64,000 nucleotides of DNA from positions 107,606,929 through 107,670,928 of the forward strand of contig NC_052017.1 in assembly GCF_015832195.1 (NCBI RefSeq), given 5' to 3'. The stretch comes from Motacilla alba alba. Lineage: Eukaryota; Chordata; Aves; Passeriformes; Motacillidae. A model generated the notes under the pieces. It was not told the origin of the DNA. It worked only from the letters and a program-made list of their open reading frames with translations, and did no database searches. Position 1 is the first letter of the stretch. Every line of letters begins with the position of its first letter. Shown piece by piece: positions 33,890 to 46,400 of the stretch. The position numbers and the translations under genes are program-made.

Positions 33890-36800
33890 CAACCCTGACT
33901 GGTGCCAGCCAGCCTTACCTGCCTGCAGATTTGTTCTACAAGAAGGGGAAGGAAAGAGGCAGAATACTGAGGGTACTACTAACACACCAAGTGCAAGAAT
34001 CTCAAGATTAGAAATAGGAAAACCAGGAGCTACATTTTTTGTTGTTCTTTGAGCCTTGCTTCAGGTCGCTCCACTTCATCTGCCTGACAAAAAGGTACAT
34101 GCAGGTACCAGTCATTGTATATTGAGAACAGTTATATTGACAACTTTACTGTCTTTCACTGGCTTTTAGAGTAGAAAGAGCCAATATTAAGAGTTGCCTT
34201 AATATTTCCTGGTTTTAAGGATCTCTGTTGACTTTACTTAACCTTCCCTTAGGCTCACAATCATAACAAATACTACTCCTAAAAACAAATAAAATTGATT
34301 GTGTTCCATGGGGTTTTCAAGGCATTTCTAGCTCCTAAAGATACAAATAAGAGTTTTAATTGGCAGCTTTGGAAGAGATCTGGTTATTTCTATATATCAC
34401 AAATAGTTCATTGATCTGGCTAGCTAATAATACAACATCATTATAGTCCATGTCATATGCATGCTATAAAATTATAAAATGAATTAAACCAGCATGAGTT
34501 TCACAGAAAAATTATATTGTACTTTCCTTGATCTTTTATGTTCTGTTTACAGAGTTACAGCCTTCAAATGGAACGTTTTGAACTTAAGAAAGCAATTTGC
34601 ACTAGATATATGAAAACTTATCTGGTGGTTCAATTTGCCAGCCTAAAAATACTACAATGTTGCTGATCGCAGAATGTTTCCAACAGTCTAACTCCAGTAG
34701 ATCAGGTTTCTGATTTTGGAAGTAATTCAAGAAAGAGGAAAAATGAATAAAATATAGGCATATGAGTCTTCTTTGAAAGCCCAGTCTGCATATAGACAGA
34801 TTAAACATCTTTTCTAATAAAATAAAATCTTGATAAAATTAAGTTGCACTGCCATATACTAGCATTACAGATACATATTCTTAAAAATCAGTCTTTCCTG
34901 AAATGTTACTACCAGGCAGCAATAAAACATCAGTATACAGTATTCATCTATTTTTTTTTCACATGGCTTTAGCAGAGAATTCTTGTATAAAAATTATTCT
35001 AAGTTGCAGTTTATGCTATTCATCAATGGAAAAGCAATAAGAAATAAAGTAAATCAGAGACTTTAGTTTTACTACTGATTGCTTCAACAAATAATCCCTG
35101 TTCTATGATGTGTAGTGTAAATGAGACTACTTGATATATAACTTACACTGATTTTCTGTGTTCTGAACTAATATATATAGATATAGCAGTATATCCAGAT
35201 ATCCAGAAGGAAAAAAAAAATAAAAAAGAAACTTACTTAATACTTGACCACTCTTGAGTAGTTCTGACAAAGCAGCTGGATAATTGTACTATATTTCTTT
35301 GAATGTCACTGTACGTCTGGATTATACATGACAATTCTTTAAAGATAAGTTATTCAAGTGAGATCATAAGTTTTGCTCAACATTACATTGCAAGCCAAAA
35401 TTTCAGAGATCCGTAACACACTGGCTGTACACATCATCCTTACTTCTCAGCGAAGTTAAACATGAGTGCTCACACTGCAGTGTTTTTCTCTGATGTATTT
35501 AGACAACCTGTGGTTTTTTCTTAAGCTGTAGTTCAACAGATAACCCTCCTGAGTTTTTTGCTTCTCGTTTACTGGCTCTCCTGCAACAGCTGTCAGTGTA
35601 CTAATAAAGTATCTCTACTGATGCTGAACAACTGTGAATATCAGTGTAAAATATGGTTGCTCCACCCCATCTTTTATTTATCTGCTCTCAGAATTGTTTA
35701 AGCGTGAAGGCAGAATAGTCTCTGAAGATTGCTCCTGTTTTTCTATTTCAAAGGACAGGGATACCATGCTGGATGCTTCTCATGTACTGGCAAAAAGCTG
35801 CATGAAATACTTATTCTTTCTCAGTCTGTAGTGCTTCTATCTGGATGACATTCAAATTGAAAGCACTGTTATTCTGAATTATTCCTCTTTGTACTTCAGC
35901 TGCAGGGACGGCACAAAAACATGGAGCTTAATGTAAAAGTCCCAGACCCCTTGACTAGAATTATCTGCTTATCTACCCCATCTATAAGTTTGACCTCTGT
36001 AACTGGCTGCTACAGCTAATGGAGATGACTTGCAAAAATCACATGTTCTTTGTATGTCTCATGGATGAGTCTGGTGTGAAAGGGACTCAATTTCTATGCA
36101 CCATTGTTCTTCACACTCTAGGATTCTTTGGTGTGCCATTCTTTCTCATATTCTCTTAATAATTTTATTGACATCACATATTGAAAGGTCTAAAGCCAAT
36201 AATAAAACTTTCTTTTGAAATGCACACACAGACAGCAGTACTGAAAAGGTTAACATTCCCAGTTAAAGCAATTAAATGTTTTATTTATATTTTGGGGATT
36301 AAGTAAGCAATTCAGGCATTGTAACAAATCAAGCTGACAAGTCCTATTCACATAAATGACAACGTGCAGACAAAAATTAGATTAATTTCCAAAATAACAA
36401 TAATTCCTTTACCCAGAATGCCACATTTATGGAAAGTCTTCAGAGCATTGCTTCCAATTATTTTCAACTCTGAAACAAATTATTACAGAACAACCTTTTC
36501 TTTATAAAATTACTTTATTTAGGTGACTCATTACAGCTTTTCATTCTTTGTATAAATGGACCTTCTTTATTATGTAGACACAGAGGGGATGAAATTGCAA
36601 AACAAAAGCAAGACAAAGGGGAAAGAAATAGCTTCCTTGTTAATGTAGACACACATCTATGAAAACTTTACTAAATTAATGTAGCTGCAGGGTTCATAAT
36701 AACCTGTGTGCACTTAGCCTTGCCAGATGATGCATAGGTTATTTCCCTGGAATTAAGCAGTCATGCGTATTTACCTCACAGTAATATCTTCTGACAGACA

Positions 36801-39800
36801 CATCCGCATATGTAGAAATACACTTACAATCATGCATGAAAAAGTATGAAAATTAATTAAACTAGAGTTTTTCAATAAGAAGAAAAGAAATTAAAGAAAA
36901 TAATTGTGTTATATAGTAGGTAAACGTGGTCAGCACAGAAACAGTCAGAAAAGAGCAAGGGAAGATCCAGCTTTTTCCTTATAAACAGCTCTTTAGTGGT
37001 TGGTTGTTTATTCAGTTTTTTATAGGTTAGGTTGTTGGTACTCTGTTACCAGCTGATAATGATCACACTGAAAATTGAAAGAGTCAGTTTTGTATCACTG
37101 ATATTTAACTGCTGCAGAGTTACGTCAGCTCTGCTTTTAGGTCTGGCCCCTGCTGTCCAGAGCCTTTTAAACATTAGGTTACTACAATGCATAATTTATC
37201 ACTACAGATTAAAGTTAGTCATGCATAAAAGACAAAAGACCAAGCAGGGTGCTTGTCTAGGGGGATCTATGCTGAATATTCATACTTGCTAGTCATTGTC
37301 TCTCTAGTCCTAAATCAGAGACCTGATTATCTAAGAGCTTCTCTGTCACCTACCAGGGTACATGCTGCCAGCAGGATATGCTTTGGAAGTACTCCTGGTT
37401 CTATATGACTTGATTGTATTCAGGTACAACCCAGGAACAGGGCCAAAGCCATTTGTGTATAAGGATTTTTCAGAGAGAGGTGTGCTACTTTTTAGGAGAC
37501 TACTGTTAGTGAAAATACTGGGGTTTATGTCATTCACTGGCTGACTAAACTGAGCTGATTTGTTCATGCTGAATGTTTGGGTTTTTTTAAGCCTGCTGGA
37601 TGTAGAATACCATTGAAAGATTAAGTAGAAGAGCCTAGAGCTTTATGTACAATTTTTATTTTCATTATACAAATCTAACTACATAAAGAACAAAACCTGG
37701 AATGAATAGTGAGAGCACCATTTGCCTTTGTCATCTTCCTGCAGTCTATGCTTTTTTCTTTACTTCTTCTCATATAAATTCTTACCAAGCTTGATAAGCT
37801 TAGCTGAAAGAAAGAAAAATCCTCCCTATAAACTATCACATGGAAACAATGCTCAGACACTATTCTAAATGCTTTGCCCTACGTGTAAATGTTTTTCATG
37901 GTTTTTCTTAAAAAAAAAAATACAGAAGACTTTTTTCCCCTACTTATTTTAACAAATATGTGCCTTCTTCTTCATTATAACAATACAGGAATAGTAATTA
38001 TCCACTTGCTCATTGTGTTGGCCATTTTCTCAGAATAAGATATCCTGAATGAACAGTGCTGCTTCTCCCTCTACTTCCTCTTTCCAGAGACCTCTATGCC
38101 CTCTCTGTGATTAACGCCTATGTAATAGCACTTCCATTTTAGTTAATGCTATCATATTGTGTAAATAGCTTTTGCATTTCTGTTACTTTCCAGGAGCACA
38201 GAATTTTTGCTAAATGGTACATAAAATAGGGCATCATTCCACATTCTGTATCATAACACTTTATCATATCAACGTGAATGTAGTGAGACTGTATAAGCAA
38301 GAAAAAGAACGACTGTACTGGGAAGGCTTCAATGTAATTTCTAAAGCACCTGACCATATGCCACAGGAAAAGTATGTCCTTCATCCCCATAAAGCCAAAG
38401 GGCAAAAGAAGACCACACAGGTGACAACAGTTTAAAAAAGTACCTTGCAAAAAATGGCAACTGCGGCTGTTGAGGTACGTTACTGAAAGTGACAGATTTT
38501 GGATCTGCTCTTTTTGCAAGTCCTCTGTGAGTCACAGTACCATCATTTCTTTATCTGTAGGAGACAAACTCTGTCCCTTCTGTGAATTATGTCAGCAATC
38601 TTCCATCAGACATATGCAATATTGCTGGGTGACACCTTGCAGCAGGTGTTCACTTCTTCCATATGGTGCTTCACACATTTACTTGAACTATCATATCTGA
38701 AGCATATTGAATTTGTTCAGCCTACAGAAGTTATCAAGCTAGATGGATGACTTTCTTTTAAGTATGCACATTCATCTTGGCTTGACAAGTGTCCATTTGA
38801 CACTGAATGAAAATTCTTTTCCTGAGAAGGCTCCAGAATACCGTATTACCTGTACCATAATTGTTGTGCTGCCAAAATTTACAAGAAATGTTTGCAGATT
38901 CCCAAACGTAAATTACTTTTAGGTCGATATGTCAAAGTATAAAGTTCCTCTTCTGAATTGGATAAGTGAGCACAATTTATGAACAATAGACAAGTCCACA
39001 CCTCCTTTTAAGCTTTCATTTCATTAATGAGAGTCTTGGGTCTGTTTTACTAGCTGCTTCATTCAGTAGGGGAGTGATGCTATCTAAACTAGACTCCAAT
39101 GAAAAGTTGAATTTTTTATTTTTCTGGAACACATCCTCTTGACAAGCAGTGCAATCATTCTCTGTTCTCTTCTCCAGCACAATGCTACCTGCAGCAACGA
39201 ATCTTTAAATACTCTTGTATTCGCTGAAAGAATCCAGTGATGACATGTGGTTTACATTTGGCATCCTGATTTAATTGGGGCTGCAAATTCCTAGAAAGTT
39301 TAGTAAGAATACTTGTTGACTTCAACAAAACAGGGAAGGATGACACGGTTCCTGTGAAGTGGGATTCAAAATAACCAGGCAACACCAGCACTTGCAATTT
39401 AACTTTGTGAAAGTGAGATATGTTCTTGTTTGTTTGTTTGTTTGGTGTGGTTTTTAAGCTGATGCCATAAGAGAAAAAATAATAACAAAAAAAAAAATCT
39501 TGGTCAATCTATGTTAGGATGGTACATATGAAAAGGCTGGTATACATACAGGAGAAAAGGTGTCAATCCCCCATTATACAGTGCTAAAATCCTCTAGCCT
39601 ATTTCCTAATATTTTTCTACACTGAACAGACCCTTGTCAGTAGCCCCAAAATTAATGAAGCATGCATGCATCTTCTACAAAATCTCTTCCAAAATTATGT
39701 TTTTCTAGAGCAGATTTCACTCTAAAGCTAGTGCCATTTGATACACAAAGTGAAGTGAAAGCATCCACAGAAAATTACATTTTGTTTATCAAAACTTAAG

Positions 39801-40487
39801 AGGGAGAGATGAGGACTCGACTGTTAAGATCATGAAAAAATGAAGGTTATTATCTGTGTAATTAATCAGATTTAGGGCAATTGCTCACAAAGCATGTTAG
39901 CCCTGGATTCAGTGTCTAGTGCCATGTAGATGGCGAACTTATGAACAGATATTTCTTCTTGCATTTGCTTTGACTTCAGCAGAAATCAGGTTCTTAAACA
40001 AGGCAATCATGACGTCACTGGATCTTTCACCCAAAGGCACTGCTATTCAAAAAATTAATGTTCCATTTTTTGAGGACTTACGGCCTGCTTGAAGAGACCG
40101 GGGTTTGTGTGAATCACTGCAGGCATTTTCCTGCCTGATTTGTCACACTAATGTTGCTATAAGGAGTCTGTGAGCACTGTCTGAAGAGCCCATATACATT
40201 CCATTTGTATGTTCTGATCCTAGCAAACTGTCAGAAGCCAGTGTTTGTGTAGGGCTAGATCAAAATTTTGCATAACTCATTTTCTTGTCCCTCATGTGAG
40301 CAAGAATAAATGTTTTTTGCTGCAAGATAATGTTCTTCAGCCACAGAGTATCTCCGACATCTTTCTGCAAGAACTTTCTATCTCTTTTAGATGAACTCCA
40401 AATATTTCACTCTTGTTATAAGCTTTGTATGACAGTTCATCACTTGACTGACCACTTCTGAATGTCTCTAACTGTCCTAGAACTTTT
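33890..40487. other. AT-rich non-coding DNA, no gene recognised
   Basis: No exon, RNA gene or nameable repeat. It contains a (GTTT)n tract at about 39428-39444 and several A-runs. Segments near 36250-36790 and 37095-37260 look like possible conserved non-coding DNA (see findings). Confidence 0.5.
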
Positions 40488-42875
40488 TCACAGAATCACA
40501 GAATAGTTGAGGCTGGAAGAGACCTTTCAAGCTCATCTTGTCCAATCTCCCTGGTCAAGCAGGGCTGTTTGGAGCTAGGGAGAAGAAGACTCTGGAATCC
40601 TCCAGTCTCTAATGATAGACACTCTGGAATCTCCAAAGGCAACCTATACCAGTGCTCAGTCATCCAGTAAAAAAATGTTTTCTGATGTTCAGATGGAACT
40701 TCCTATGTTTTAGTCTGTGTCCACTGTTACTGTGCACCCCTAAAAGAGTCTGACTCTTTTTGCAGAGTTGTGTTTTTGCACCCTGACTTCAGGTATTTAT
40801 ATACTTTGACAATGTGTCTCTGAGCCTTCTGTTCTCCAGGCTGAACAGTCCCAGGTCTCTCAGCTTTTCTTCATGGACAAGATACTTCAGCCTTCTGTGG
40901 TCCTTCATTGCACTTTATCTAGTATGTCCATGACTCTTCTGTACCAAGGACTAGACGCAGCATTGCGGGTGTGGCCTCAACAGCATTGAGTACATGGAAA
41001 GGATAACCTCCCTTGACTTGCTCACAACACTACTCATAATGCAGCACAGAATACCTTTTTTGGCCACAAGAGCACATTGCTGACCCATGTTTAACCTAGA
41101 ATCTACCAGGACTCTGAGATCCTACTCTGCCAAGCTGCTTTCCAGATGGGTAGCTCCCAGCAAGTATTGGTACATGTGGTTGTTCTTTCCTGGGGTCATA
41201 ACTTTGCTCTACTCCTTGTTGAACTTAATGAGGTTCCTGCTGACCTATTTCTCCAGCCTGTTGATGTCCCTCTGGATGGCAGCATGGTCCTCTGGCATAT
41301 CAACTACTAATCTATTTTTGTGGCAAATTTTGGAGGTCACATTCTGCCCAGGTCACTAATGAAGATGTTAAGCAGGACTGGATCCAGTATTGACCCTGGG
41401 GAGCAGTGTTAGTCATTCATCTCCAACCAGACTTTGTGCTGCTGATCACCACCCTCTGAGCCTGGCCTTTCAGGCAGTTTTCAATCCATTTCACTGTTTG
41501 CTCATCTGGACTGTACATTAACAGCTTCAGTCTGTGGACCCTCTGAGGGCTTACTGAAGTGCTGGTGGACAATGTCCACTGTTCTCTTCTCACATACCAG
41601 GCCACTTATTTCCTTGTAGAAAGTTATCCAGTTAATTGAGCATGACTTCTGCTTGGTAGAGCAATGCTGAGTATTCCTGATGATTTTCTTGCTTCTCAGG
41701 TATCTAAAGAATGGCTTCCAGGATTAGTTGCTCCATCACTTTTTCCAGGAGCTAGGATGGTAGTAAAGACTGAAAGCAAAGAAGGCATTACAGTAATTCC
41801 TCCATTTCTACTGTCTGTGTAACCAGGTCCCCTGTCTTCATTAATGGGCCCACATGTTCCCTATTTCTTCTTTTGTTGCTCATGTACTTAGAGAAGCCTT
41901 TCTTCTAGTCTTTGATATGCCTGCCAAGACTCAATTCCATTTGAACTTTAGTTTTTATAACTTCATCCCTGGATGCTTCTATATTCCTCCCAGGTTACCC
42001 GCCCTTGCTTCCATCCTCCGTAGGGTTTCTTTTTGTGTTTGAGTTTGTCTGGGGAGTTCGTTGTACATTCATGCAGGTTTCCTAGCATTTTTAACTGATG
42101 CTATATTCCTTGGGATGGAGCTCTCTTGAGCTTGGAGGAGGCATTATTTGAATATTAACCAGCTTTCTTGGGCTCCCCTTCCCTCCAGGGCCTAATCCCA
42201 TGGGAATCTTTCAGTCAGATATTTGAAGAGACCAAGTTTTCTCTCCTGAAGTCCAGGGCTGTAAGCTTGCTTATCACTCTCATGCCTGTCTCCAGTATGC
42301 TGAACTTCACAAACTCATGGTCATGCAGCCAAATCACCTTTGATATTCACATCCCCAAAAAGTCTCACAGTTTGGTGAGTAGGGAGCCCAACAGAGCACT
42401 TCTCATTGGCTCTTTAGGCCTCAGTTGGAGGTGGAATTTGTCATCAATCCAGTGCAAGAGCCTTCAGAATTCCTAAAGCTCTGCTGTGTTTACCCTCCAA
42501 CAGATATCAGATGGTTTATTGGGACCAGGGGCTGCAAATGTGATTCTTTCTGGTCATATGACCTCTAGCAGACATCCACTATGATGTCACCTTTGCCTGT
42601 CCTCTCTTTAATCCTAACCCATATTTTCCCTTGTCTATCTTCAAGGAGAGCTCCATGCACTCCAGGTGCATTATCACATTAAGGACAACCTTCACTTCTT
42701 GTCTTCCTTTCCTGTACTTCCTATAGACCCTTGCAACACTCCACTCCTGGGAGCCATCCACCATGCCTCCTTGACTCCAAGAAGATAATAGCTCTGCAAA
42801 TTCAATTCAGATCTCTAACTCACTGTTTTGTTCCCCATACTAAGCGTATTAGCACACAGCAGAACCAGTTCTGCA
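40488..42875 (-). mobile_element. CR1 LINE, 5'-truncated and decayed, with ORF2 remnants
   Basis: The element reads on the minus strand. Its 3' end is at 40488, where TCACAGAATCACAGAATAG is the reverse complement of the CR1 terminal ATTCTGTG-type repeat, next to GGCTGGAAGAGACCT, the usual CR1 3' tail text. Minus-strand translation shows reverse-transcriptase text at 41417-41605 (TVKWIENCL, then GQAQRVVIS, the block just before the PQGS motif). Endonuclease text appears at 42579-42764 (DGSQEWSVA, then HLECMELSL). Between them a GDFNxPDICW-like block is visible near 42490. The FADD catalytic motif expected near 41300-41340 is not intact, and stops and frameshifts are frequent. The copy is therefore dead. 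ORF1 and the 5' end are missing. Confidence 0.9.
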
Positions 42876-45550
42876 GCCAATTATTAACTTGTTCTATTAG
42901 AGCCCTTCTCTTCCCTTCAGAGGCAGGATTGAGGAGACCAGCTGGATCCTCATGCCCTTGACTACTGACAACAGAGTTTTGTGGTTATTTTCGATACTTC
43001 TATGACTCTCAATAATTTTGTGGTCATGATTTCAATCTTTCCATCTTTCCCTCTGTGGGGACCTCACTCATCTGTCATGTTGGGTATGGCAATCTTTGTA
43101 AAAGTAACTTACTTTTAAAAACTAATGTCTTTTTCCTTGATGTTAAATCCAAGGTAAACACCAGATTATGATCCACGGAGAGCTCTTTCTAATCTTAAAT
43201 TGGAGTTTCTTGAAAATACTTGGCAACTTCTTGCTTTGAAGTTTAGCAATTTGTTGCAAAGCCATTTCTACTAACACTTCAATTTTACACAGTTCATCAC
43301 TGTAAGTACAAGGAGAAATCATTAGTGTGACAACCTCCCAAAATCCTTCTGTGTAAACCAATGAAAAATGTTAATTAGTTTTGCAAAGTCTAATTCCTTT
43401 TATAGCAGCATAATTTACAAGCTTCACAACCTAGTGCTTTATACTTTTAACTTACGCTTCTGTGTTATTTTAAAGTATGTTGGGATGAGGAACCTGCCAA
43501 TAAAAATCTTTTCTCATGCACCCTATTATATTTCTACTTTTATCTTTTCAAATTTAGTTCTTTTCAGTTGTCTACATTAAGACACAGCTTTTTCTTTCTG
43601 AGAGATGTCTGTGGTTGTAATAATTTTCTTATACTTTCACTTGATTCCATTCGTTTTTATTGAATTATTTTAAATACATGCTTAATTTGTGGTTTATATC
43701 AAAGATTCTCTATGGAAATAATGATCATTCTCACGTGCCATACATGTCTTTTCCCTTTTGACTATGACTTTTGATTTCCTTTTTCCTCATTTTGCTTGAT
43801 CCCATTTTAATAATAAATACTTACTACATCGCATTTTGTTGAGGTTTTTTTTCCCTGTTGTTAGGGTTAGTAATATCACTGCTTTATTGTGCTTCCATTT
43901 GTAAGTTTTTATCTGGAATAATGCTTTCAACACTTCTCAAGATGTAATCAAGGACTCTCTCAGACCTTGAGGTCTCCAACTGGCTGGCTTAATAAATGTC
44001 CATCGATGATGCCAAGAATGTTATCATTGCACCTTTATCTGAATTACTTTCATTTTAATCCAGAGAATTTCATGACCACATGTTTTTGAAGCCACTTCTT
44101 AAGAGCATGACCTCTCCACAGAAATTACAGGGAGACAAGAAGGTTAGGAGTTATGTTGTTTTCTGACTCCTGCACATTCTGTCTTCCCCTGTGAAGAGTT
44201 AAAGCTCTGCAAGGGAGATCTTTCATGCCCCAGGAGGAAAGTTATCATGGTCTTGAAAAAATCTACTCCAACACTGTGCTGCAGTTTCCATCATGAAAAA
44301 AAAAAAAAAAAAAGTCGCTGCCCTAAGAACATTGTAGCAGTATAAGGAAAAAGTTAGGGAGAGAAGTCAAAGAGAAACCAGAATTTTCTATCAGCTACTG
44401 TGACACCAAAAATTAGTTTTATTATAGTAACTGATGCTATGGTGAAAGATTTCAACAGATATTATTACTTGTGGAAACACAAAAGAAGAAACTTCCAACT
44501 ATTGCAGTCCTCAGCCAGTCTTCAGCGAATATGGCAGCAACTACTACATTCCTGGAACTTGTTGAGCTTACCTTCCTGTATGCACCCATTCTTCTCTGCT
44601 CCAAGTTATAAAAATATGCCTGTTCATATTTCTGCTGCAAACTTTTGTTGGTCTTTTTTTTTCTTTTTTTTTTTGTATTATTAGTATATACACAGCACTT
44701 GTAATAAATGTGAAAATGTAGGAAAATAATCTCTATTGTACATACAAATTTGTCTGCAACTAACTGGAATTGATGAGTTCATTAAAAAAAAAAAAACCAA
44801 CAGAAAAACATATGACAATGTCAGAGGAAAGGAATAAACTCTTTAGTAACATCTTCTTGACATGGCCGAATACATCAAATCCCCTTCCTGGGTATCCCTT
44901 AGAGGGAGAAGGATATACGTTGAAGCAACATAACAAAGAGAAACTCTTTTGTAACTGGTTTGATCCCAGTGATTATAATGTTGATAGTAACTAATTGCAT
45001 TTGTTGTGCACAATGTTTCTGATTTTGATAAGACAGAGACAACTTTATTTGTACTTTGTAGAAGGAATACCAACACCAGGTGTGAGCTCAACCATGAACA
45101 ACTTCTTCCATGTGTCGTGTGCATACAGTGCACTCTACATTGTGATTGATAACTGGGAAATCATTCTCTACCTTGAGAAAAGACAGAAGAAGAGAAAAAA
45201 ATATACAAAATACTAAAAAAAAGTAAAACAACAGATGTAGCTCCCTTGTTACCAGAAAGGTACAGAAGTGTTCACAACGAGGCATTTTAATCTGGTAGTA
45301 ACGTAAAGTTTCAAGGGCCGTGGAAGGAAATCAAAACAGGTGGACAGAAAGAAGAGAACTTTAACCACCCATAAATTTCTTGTGACCTCAGAATCTAAAG
45401 ACAGAAGTGTAAAATACATTTAAAAATATTAGTGTTATTTGATGAGCAGGGAATCAAATAGCAATTCATGCAAACTTGAAATTTGACCAAAGAAGTTTTG
45501 TTGAGTTTCATGGTTTTGTTGTAAAAATAAATGCATTCATATGAAGTATT
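42876..45550. other. Non-coding DNA, no gene recognised
   Basis: AT-rich sequence after the 5' end of the CR1 copy. It holds an 18-base A-run near 44296-44313 and T- and A-runs near 44655 and 44785. The left part (to about 43000) may still be more decayed CR1. No gene supported. Confidence 0.5.
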
Positions 45551-45555
45551 ATACA

Positions 45556-45609
<54 letters not shown>
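45551..45609. repeat. (AT)n microsatellite with ACAT and CA flanks
   Basis: ATAC repeats pass into about 15 AT units (45570-45599) and then a short CA run. AT arrays of this kind readily form cruciforms and are length-variable. Confidence 0.9.
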
Positions 45610-45844
45610 GGTGATTGGTCAATTTGAAAACCAATCTGAAAAGCAATTTTCTTTACATGACCTACAAAGATGGAGTTATGCAAAGCAATTATGCTTTTAT
45701 ACCAGTTTCCAAAATGCAACCTAGAACCCCTCTAGTCCAAATGACTAAGTCAAGATTAGAAACAAATTATTTAAAAAATATATTTTTATGTCAAGCTCTG
45801 AAAAAAGAAGCAAGAATATCCTTCCAACCAACTTGGGGTGCTGT

Positions 45845-45982
45845 GGTCTACATGAGTAGTCCAGTGGATGGGTGAAAACTGGCTGAATCTAAGAAAAAAT
45901 GGCTAATATTTCATACCTTTCCTGCCAAGATAAATCCTCAAGGATCTATCTTGGACCCTATCCTGTGCAACATTTCTCTCTG
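45845..45982 (+). mobile_element. CR1 LINE fragment (reverse transcriptase, around PQGS motif)
   Basis: GGGTGAAAACTGGCTGAAT matches the CR1 segment before the polymerase core. Further on, the frame reads PQGSILDPILCNISL, a damaged form of the conserved PQGS-x-LGP-x-LFNIF block of CR1 ORF2. The match breaks off exactly where the (CAAAAA)n array starts. The fragment is short and inactive. Confidence 0.7.
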
Positions 45983-45983
45983 A

Positions 45984-46070
45984 CAAAAACAAAAACAAAA
46001 ACAAAAACAAAAACAAAAACAAAAACAAAAACAAAAACAAAAACAAAAACAAAAACAAAAACAAACAAAA
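45984..46070 (+). repeat. (CAAAAA)n hexanucleotide microsatellite
   Basis: About 14 units of CAAAAA, nearly perfect, with one shortened unit at the right end. The KTKTKT and FLFLFL frames through it are artefacts of the repeat. Confidence 0.95.
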
Positions 46071-46194
46071 AGCAAGAGCAGGCCTGGAGTAGACAGACTG
46101 GAGGATAAGGCAAAGGGCAACTTCATGATAAAGAATTATTTCCCCACAGGCAGTCTGTGCTATTAGCTTCCACACAAAATTTTTCTTTCTTTTG

Positions 46195-46400
46195 CCTGGA
46201 AATGACTTCTATGAGGATATGACTTCCAGGAGCTGAGTAAGGTTGTCTAGCCTGTAATTCCCCAGATCTTTCTTCTGGCATTTGTTGAAGACAGTTGCTA
46301 CATTTGTTCTTTCCTGCAAAACCAAGGACCCTCTGTCATTGCTACAACCCCTTCAAGATTTGGAGAGTGGTTTCAAAATGACATCATCTAAATCCCAATT
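46195..46400 (-). mobile_element. CR1 LINE fragment (reverse transcriptase N-terminal part), minus strand
   Basis: On the + strand, GCCTGTAATTCCCCAGATC followed by TCTTTCTTCTGGCATTTGTTG is the reverse complement of the CR1 ORF2 region that precedes the polymerase core. The text continues through TTTGGAGAGTGG toward 46385. It is opposite in orientation to the fragment at 45845-45982, so the two are either separate insertions or halves rearranged by inversion. Confidence 0.6.

Noticed and set aside
41087..41359. 90-codon + strand frame in the CR1 copy
   Set aside because: Antisense to the real LINE frame, which reads on the minus strand.
45899..46175. KTKT-rich and FLFL-rich frames
   Set aside because: Produced by the (CAAAAA)n microsatellite.
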